A stretch of DNA of 18,830 nt from DAIOHQ01 sp036744635 (lineage in GTDB: Bacteria > Planctomycetota > Phycisphaerae > Tepidisphaerales > Tepidisphaeraceae): positions 1 through 18,830 of the forward strand of contig DAIOHQ010000079.1 of NCBI GenBank assembly GCA_036744635.1, read 5' to 3'. A program made the position numbers and the translations under genes. This document shows, piece by piece, positions 16,101 to 18,830 of the stretch. The stretch's first letter is position 1. The number at the start of each line of letters is the position of its first letter. The notes below the pieces were generated by a model. That model had not been told where the DNA came from and made no database searches. It was given only the letters and a program-made list of their open reading frames with translations.

Positions 16101-16912
16101 GGATCGATCACGAGCGCCTTGCTATTTTGTCCCCCCTTCTCGCGCCCTTCCCTGCTCAATAGGACGACCTCCCTGGGAATTTTCCCATCCACCTGAATGG
16201 TGATCCGCACCATATCCCCCACCGCCGCCGACCGGTCTCCCGGCTCGACCTTCAACCGCGTCTGATACAGCGGCGCCACATCCGCAAACGGCATGAAGAT
16301 CCGCGAGGCCGCGTTGGTGAAACGGTCATGCCCCAGAATAAAAAACGCCAGCCCCGCCACGATCACCACGCCCGCCAGGCCGATGCGCAGCACCGCCGGC
16401 CGGCTCTCCGCCGACTGCTGCAGCCGAAGCTGCTTGAGCACCCGGTAATTTTCCTCCACTACCACACGGGTGATATCCCGCGCCCCGCCAGGGGGGGCAG
16501 GGGGGGCATCGCGGGAAAGCTGGATGGCATTGATCAGTCGATTCTGTAATCCGCCGGGAGTGCGCCTCTCGATCGCCAGCGCCACCTGGTCCTGCGTGAA
16601 GCGCGCCAGCTTCCAGCTTCTTACCAGCCGCAGACTCGTCCATGCCAACGCAGCAATAAACAGCACAATTGCCAGCACCCGCCCCCACACCGCGAGGTGA
16701 ATCACATTGTCGATGAGAAAAACCAGCCACAGATATGCCAGCGGCGTCGCCACCGCCAATCCCGCCGCCTCCAGCACGATCAGCCGCTTCCAGCGCCGCT
16801 GCCCCTCCGCCACCACCGTGTGCAACTCTCCCACCATCTCGGCGGATGACTGCCCCGCCGCGCTGTCTGTCGCCGATACGCCGATTGCGGCAGCCAAGCC
16901 TGTTGCACTCAT
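13133..16912 (-). CDS. DUF4175-like large membrane protein with extended coiled-coil region
   Basis: A 1259-aa protein anchored by three membrane segments at about 45-68, 75-95 and 174-193. ALAIERRTPGGLQNRLINAIQLS (111-133) lies between the second and third, as in DUF4175 proteins. Next come beta-sandwich-like parts to about residue 540 (KVEPGD, SATDDYGLEEVGLFYR), then long Ala/Gln/Glu/Lys-rich helices with coiled-coil character to about 990. A Gly/Ser/Asn-rich linker (about 1000-1050) contains NNVGGVSGSGRQG, and a charged helical tail ends the protein. Assignment rests on architecture and on the MoxR/DUF58/DUF4159 neighbourhood, not on a search. AAGGAA at 16919-16924 supports ATG 16912. It heads the operon and overlaps the next gene by GTGA. 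The bulk after the third segment is probably extracytoplasmic. Two G7 runs on the plus strand at 16491-16506 encode the PPAPPGG stretch. Confidence 0.8.
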   Translation of the reverse strand: MSATGLAAAIGVSATDSAAGQSSAEMVGELHTVVAEGQRRWKRLIVLEAAGLAVATPLAYLWLVFLIDNVIHLAVWGRVLAIVLFIAALAWTSLRLVRSWKLARFTQDQVALAIERRTPGGLQNRLINAIQLSRDAPPAPPGGARDITRVVVEENYRVLKQLRLQQSAESRPAVLRIGLAGVVIVAGLAFFILGHDRFTNAASRIFMPFADVAPLYQTRLKVEPGDRSAAVGDMVRITIQVDGKIPREVVLLSREGREKGGQNSKALVIDPASHTAVYTVQSIQRSLDYAVRGGDFTSRYYHIDVPMPLAIDEVKGSYHFPPYTRQADQAFSAQSGDLEALRGTHAAVTFTLNQPAKEAWMLLETPGVNGSTTQPAVARVALKQVGASQFDGSIDFESALGYRLESRNAKGEMIQTGEHVLRVVEDKAPALKLAGVDLKAEVMVDAVLPLKVSATDDYGLEEVGLFYRKAARTAAGGATQPAATSASGEWKSLQIWPVGEQAVSFAVEHPFPVGLLGLAEGDEIELALRAKDTDPLKGNAWNDGEIHALTITSEGAGLQLTYEKILRSEVDLAELIEGHKALAQEARTWAGKAPAGGGDGADDKAFADAVAQQTKTQTALREEAARVAREMVAEAGSLRLSVGMLADTEMVRAMRILDAVMKRPTSQERRNALTDARQTQERTERSLEEMLEHYVQFRKDWEMSHMLPFIEMMAQRQQRMAEASKTYAAMPAAAVGEMQRQATARRQTKLIELCGLVQKALAGMAERTEQSGAKLSEAFKAGAQAFDKTGVKSLMQQAAQSVGQGGQGGWAAAEPVQRQAADILAAIHHDLKKAKAEAAQLALADLQQLAKSDAEAQKRLKQLLAGDQKNAITADPNKLDLNDIARLQEEADKQKKKFAALKSNVSDLKFSEDIIAYISKTQTTAEQNLDILTLAKKPTAAGDFPDFADREANAVEAGLKDTLKDLAGDLLEEEEKLEDDFETMNLNMGWGPIDPGDVAKTGGSLNSTGATATTGNQKPPKNNVGGVSGSGRQGARSHGLVAGDESVNRRGRDEVQEGQQEAADQKGVLKQKMSKDPQKDASTGVGGKVVDDPHSHFSTHDAGEWKDEYADKLLAPRAVNQIVERKGRPLDPKVADRMRDMNHRQEQLIQRIKAIKKEYDKLYLPTDHLDEIAEQLKINLDRLKEKPDEDVFRKQVQTLDQLKGAVVVFDRPSSQYEQSLPREQVMRGRILDEAARPATPGYEDAVKRYYERLSERGVQ

Positions 16913-16918
16913 GCCAGG

Positions 16919-16924
16919 TTCCTT
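16919..16924 (-). promoter_or_regulatory. Ribosome binding site of the first operon gene
   Basis: AAGGAA on the minus strand, 6 nt before ATG 16912. It supports this start and marks the operon head. No convincing -35/-10 pair for the operon was found upstream on the minus strand. Confidence 0.65.
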
Positions 16925-16932
16925 CTACCAAC

Positions 16933-16974
16933 ATTGGTCAATTGCCAATGGTCAGCGGTCAATTGTCAGTTGTC
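16933..16974. repeat. GGTCAATTG-type short repeats in the divergent intergenic region
   Basis: GGTCAATTG occurs at 16936-16944 and 16957-16965, followed by TCAGTTG. ATTGGTCAATTGCCAAT (16933-16949) is nearly palindromic. The pattern looks like the dispersed TCAATTG arrays seen in many genomes (from memory). It lies between the operon start and the ABC gene, so it could also be an operator. The rest of 16913-17096 shows no gene. Confidence 0.6.
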
Positions 16975-17080
16975 GGGCCGACTCTTCATACACCGCCCCT
17001 CAACTGCCGTTGCGTGTTGTATGACGTGAAACGGCACACCTGCGCGGAGCACGTCCCTTACTCCACTCCCCGAGGTTCGC

Positions 17081-17086
17081 TATTAT
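17081..17086 (+). promoter_or_regulatory. -10 candidate just before the ABC ATPase gene
   Basis: TATTAT lies 10 nt before ATG 17097. If used, transcription would start near 17093 and the mRNA would be almost leaderless. This agrees with the lack of a Shine-Dalgarno sequence before the ATG. No good -35 box is visible, so this is tentative. Confidence 0.3.
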
Positions 17087-17096
17087 CTCCCTGCCC

Positions 17097-17897
17097 ATGT
17101 TCCAACCGCAAGCACCCTTCCCTCTCGGCATCTCCATCCGCAATCTGACGCGCTGCTTCGATGGCCGCATCTCCGTCCTCAGCGGCCTGTCACTGGAAAT
17201 CGACTCCGGCGAATTCGTCTCTCTGCTCGGCCCCTCCGGCTGCGGCAAATCCACCTTGCTGCGCCTCATCGCCGGCCTCGACCGCCCCGACGGCGGCGAA
17301 ATCGATTTCCGTGCCGACAACAACCATGCCAGTCGCCGCTTTGATGTCCGATCGGCCTCCATTGCCTACGTCTTTCAAGACCCGCACCTGATGCCTTGGC
17401 GCACCGTCCTCACCAACGTCGCCCTCCCCCTCGAACTGCGCGGCGTCGGACGAATCGACCGGCTCAACGCCGCCCGCCAGGCCCTCGCCCAGGTTGGCCT
17501 CGCCGACGCCGCCCACCGTTATCCCGCACAGCTTTCCGGCGGCATGCGCATGCGCGTCAGCCTCGCCCGCGCCCTGGTCACCGATCCCCAGCTTCTGCTG
17601 CTCGATGAGCCCTTCGCCGCGCTCGACGAGCTCACCCGCCAAAAGCTCGACGAGCAGCTCTACGAACTCTGGATCAATCGCAAAATGACCGTCGTCTTCG
17701 TCACCCATTCCGTCTCCGAATCCGTCTTCCTGGCCGGGCGCGCCGTCGTCTTTTCCAAGCGCCCAGCCCGCATCCTGCTCGACCGCCGCCTCGATCTGCC
17801 CCTCAACCGCGCCGGCGCCCTGCGTTCCGATGCGGTCTTCAGCCGCGAATGCCGGATGCTCTACGATGCACTTGCCGAAGGAGGCGCCCTGATATGA
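17097..17897 (+). CDS. ABC transporter ATPase, NitT/TauT (SsuB/TauB) family
   Basis: A 266-aa cytoplasmic ATPase that powers import through the permease encoded next. Walker A is GPSGCGKST (45-53). The Q-loop Gln is Q94 in YVFQDPHLMPWRTVLTN, a pattern typical of the nitrate/sulfonate/taurine group. The signature is LSGGM (146-150) followed by RMRVSLARAL, where RQRV is more common. Walker B is LLLLDEP (166-172), the D-loop is at ALDE, and the switch His is H204 (VTHS). All motifs are intact. Members carry nitrate, sulfonates, taurine, pyrimidine precursors or riboflavin; the substrate cannot be decided here. Its TGA overlaps the permease start (ATGA). The gene diverges from the large operon, and no riboswitch was recognised upstream. 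Confidence 0.95.
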   Translation: MFQPQAPFPLGISIRNLTRCFDGRISVLSGLSLEIDSGEFVSLLGPSGCGKSTLLRLIAGLDRPDGGEIDFRADNNHASRRFDVRSASIAYVFQDPHLMPWRTVLTNVALPLELRGVGRIDRLNAARQALAQVGLADAAHRYPAQLSGGMRMRVSLARALVTDPQLLLLDEPFAALDELTRQKLDEQLYELWINRKMTVVFVTHSVSESVFLAGRAVVFSKRPARILLDRRLDLPLNRAGALRSDAVFSRECRMLYDALAEGGALI

Positions 17898-18691
17898 GCA
17901 AGGCGATTCATTCCCTGCGCCGCTACAATGCCCTTGTCCTGCCGCCCTTCATCACGCTCGCGGTGGCGCTGGCGCTGTGGCAAACCATTGTGCGCCTGGC
18001 ACACATCTCCCCGATCTGGGTTCCCGCCCCTTCCGATGTGGCCCGCGCCGCCATCGCGCACCGGGAAGAGCTCGCCCTCGCCCTCTGGACCACCGCCAAG
18101 GCGTCGATCATCGGCTTTGCCCTCAGCGCTGCCGCCGGCATCGCGGCCGGCGTCCTGCTCGGCAGCACCCGCCTCGCCGAACGCGCCTTCTATCCCTTTA
18201 CCGTCTTCCTGCAGACCGTCCCGCTTGTCGCCATCGCCCCGCTGCTGGTCAAATGGTTCGGCATCGGCCTGCCATCCGTGGTGGTCTCCGCCTTGATCGT
18301 CTCCCTCTTTCCCGTCATCGCCAACACCCTCAGCGGCATGCGCTCGGTGGACCCGGCTCTGCGCGACCTCTTCCGCCTCTACCAGGCCTCCTGGATCGCC
18401 ACCCTGTGCAAGCTGCGCATTCCCTCTTCGCTGCCCCAGATCATCACCGGCCTGCGCATCGCATCGGGCCTGGCCGTCATCGGCGCCATCGTCGGCGAGT
18501 TCGCCGGCGGCACCTTCGACCAGCAAGGCCTGGGAATCCTTGTCCTCTCCGCCAAGCGCAATCTCCTCACCGAACTGGTCTTCGCCGCCGTCGCCGTCTC
18601 CTCCCTCCTGGGACTGGTGCTGTTCGTGCTGGTCAACACCGCCAGCTACTTCCTGCTCCGGCACTGGCACGAATCCGCCCGAGATCGCTGA
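17894..18691 (+). CDS. ABC transporter permease, NitT/TauT (SsuC/TauC) family
   Basis: A 265-aa inner-membrane permease, translationally coupled to the ATPase by an ATGA overlap. This favours ATG 17894 (MSKAIHSLRR) over the in-frame ATG at 17849, which would add an Arg/Cys-rich stretch. Six membrane segments lie at about 13-34, 66-90, 101-120, 125-147, 186-206 and 227-255. IWVPAPSDV (41-49), FLQTVPLVAIAPLLVKWFGIG (105-125) and LPQIITGLRIASGLAVIGAIVGE (180-202) are typical of the BPD_transp_1 permeases of this family. The EAA-loop region (YQASWIATLCKLRIPSSLP, 163-181) is degenerate compared with the consensus. No substrate-binding protein is encoded in the window; one may lie beyond 18830 or elsewhere. 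Confidence 0.93.
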   Translation: MSKAIHSLRRYNALVLPPFITLAVALALWQTIVRLAHISPIWVPAPSDVARAAIAHREELALALWTTAKASIIGFALSAAAGIAAGVLLGSTRLAERAFYPFTVFLQTVPLVAIAPLLVKWFGIGLPSVVVSALIVSLFPVIANTLSGMRSVDPALRDLFRLYQASWIATLCKLRIPSSLPQIITGLRIASGLAVIGAIVGEFAGGTFDQQGLGILVLSAKRNLLTELVFAAVAVSSLLGLVLFVLVNTASYFLLRHWHESARDR

Positions 18692-18701
18692 ATTGAGAAG
18701 C

Positions 18702-18761
18702 CGCATAGGCACGCAGTTACGCCGGGGCATTTCACTTCGTGCCTTCGTGCCTATGTGCCTT
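18702..18761. repeat. CGTGCCTATGTGCCTT repeat with inverted arms downstream of the permease
   Basis: CGCATAGGCACG (18702-18713) pairs with CGTGCCTATGTG (18746-18757) with one wobble. TTCACTTCGTGCCTT (18731-18745) matches the repeat inside the DNRLRE gene in inverted orientation. It starts 11 nt after the permease stop and is the intergenic member of the same family. Confidence 0.8.
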
Positions 18762-18797
18762 GTATGTTCAAAAACACAGCAAAACGTTCTACTACCT

Positions 18798-18822
18798 CTC
18801 GTCGTGTTCGCAAGACGACGAG
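18798..18822. repeat. Small perfect inverted repeat at the window end
   Basis: CTCGTCGT (18798-18805) and ACGACGAG (18815-18822) form an 8-bp hairpin with a 9-nt loop. There is no T-run, so it is not a clear terminator. The window ends 8 nt later. Confidence 0.6.
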
Positions 18823-18830
18823 CGTAGCGA

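Noticed and set aside
16491..16506. Two G7 runs as a phase-variation (slippage) site in the DUF4175-like gene
   Set aside because: Similar short G or C runs occur elsewhere in this GC-rich region, and no out-of-frame alternative product is evident.
16913..17096. TPP or other riboswitch upstream of the ABC genes
   Set aside because: No conserved riboswitch core was recognised, and the leader may be nearly absent.

Overview
The window is high-GC bacterial DNA, tightly packed with genes. It most likely comes from a planctomycete, perhaps Phycisphaerae-like. The main reasons are the pairing of MoxR and DUF58 with DUF4159 and DUF4175-type proteins, the large secreted multi-domain proteins (CBM9-like, PA14, PKD, TPR, DNRLRE, parallel beta-helix), and short palindromic repeats of the GTAGGGTGGGCG type. 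This is recognition from memory; no database search was possible.

Layout. 1-159: upstream region with an extended -10 promoter candidate. 160-1035 (+): HAD-IIB/Cof-type phosphatase. 1036-1161: convergent gap filled by a 58-nt palindrome. 1162-16912 (-): one apparent eight-gene operon, read from 16912 downwards. Its order is a 1259-aa DUF4175-like membrane protein, a secreted beta-propeller-like protein, a secreted DNRLRE protein, a 1533-aa CBM9/coiled-coil/PA14/PKD/TPR exoprotein, a secreted beta-helix protein, a tandem DUF4159 protein, a MoxR AAA+ ATPase and a DUF58 protein. 16913-17096: divergent intergenic region with TCAATTG-type repeats. 17097-18691 (+): ATPase and permease of a NitT/TauT/SsuBC-type ABC importer. 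18692-18830: repeat and hairpin sequence with no gene.

The first six operon genes overlap by 4 nt (ATGA or GTGA) or abut exactly, so they are probably translationally coupled. MoxR follows after 13 nt and DUF58 after a further 67 nt that hold a 17-bp hairpin. MoxR ATPases act with VWA-like partners (DUF58) as chaperones or remodelers. DUF4159 and DUF4175 proteins are known companions of that core. The added secreted proteins suggest a dedicated cell-envelope or surface assembly system; this is inference.

The most unusual feature is at the protein N-termini. Four consecutive operon genes carry repeat-derived DNA between the start codon and the hydrophobic core of the signal peptide. Three carry the GTAGGGTGGGCG palindrome (two full copies, one half copy), all read in the same frame and all ending in Pro-Thr-Leu directly before the core. 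The fourth carries an unrelated CGTGCCTGTGTGCCTT-type repeat. Full copies of the palindrome reach 21-27 near-perfect base pairs, with one compensatory base-pair change between copies.
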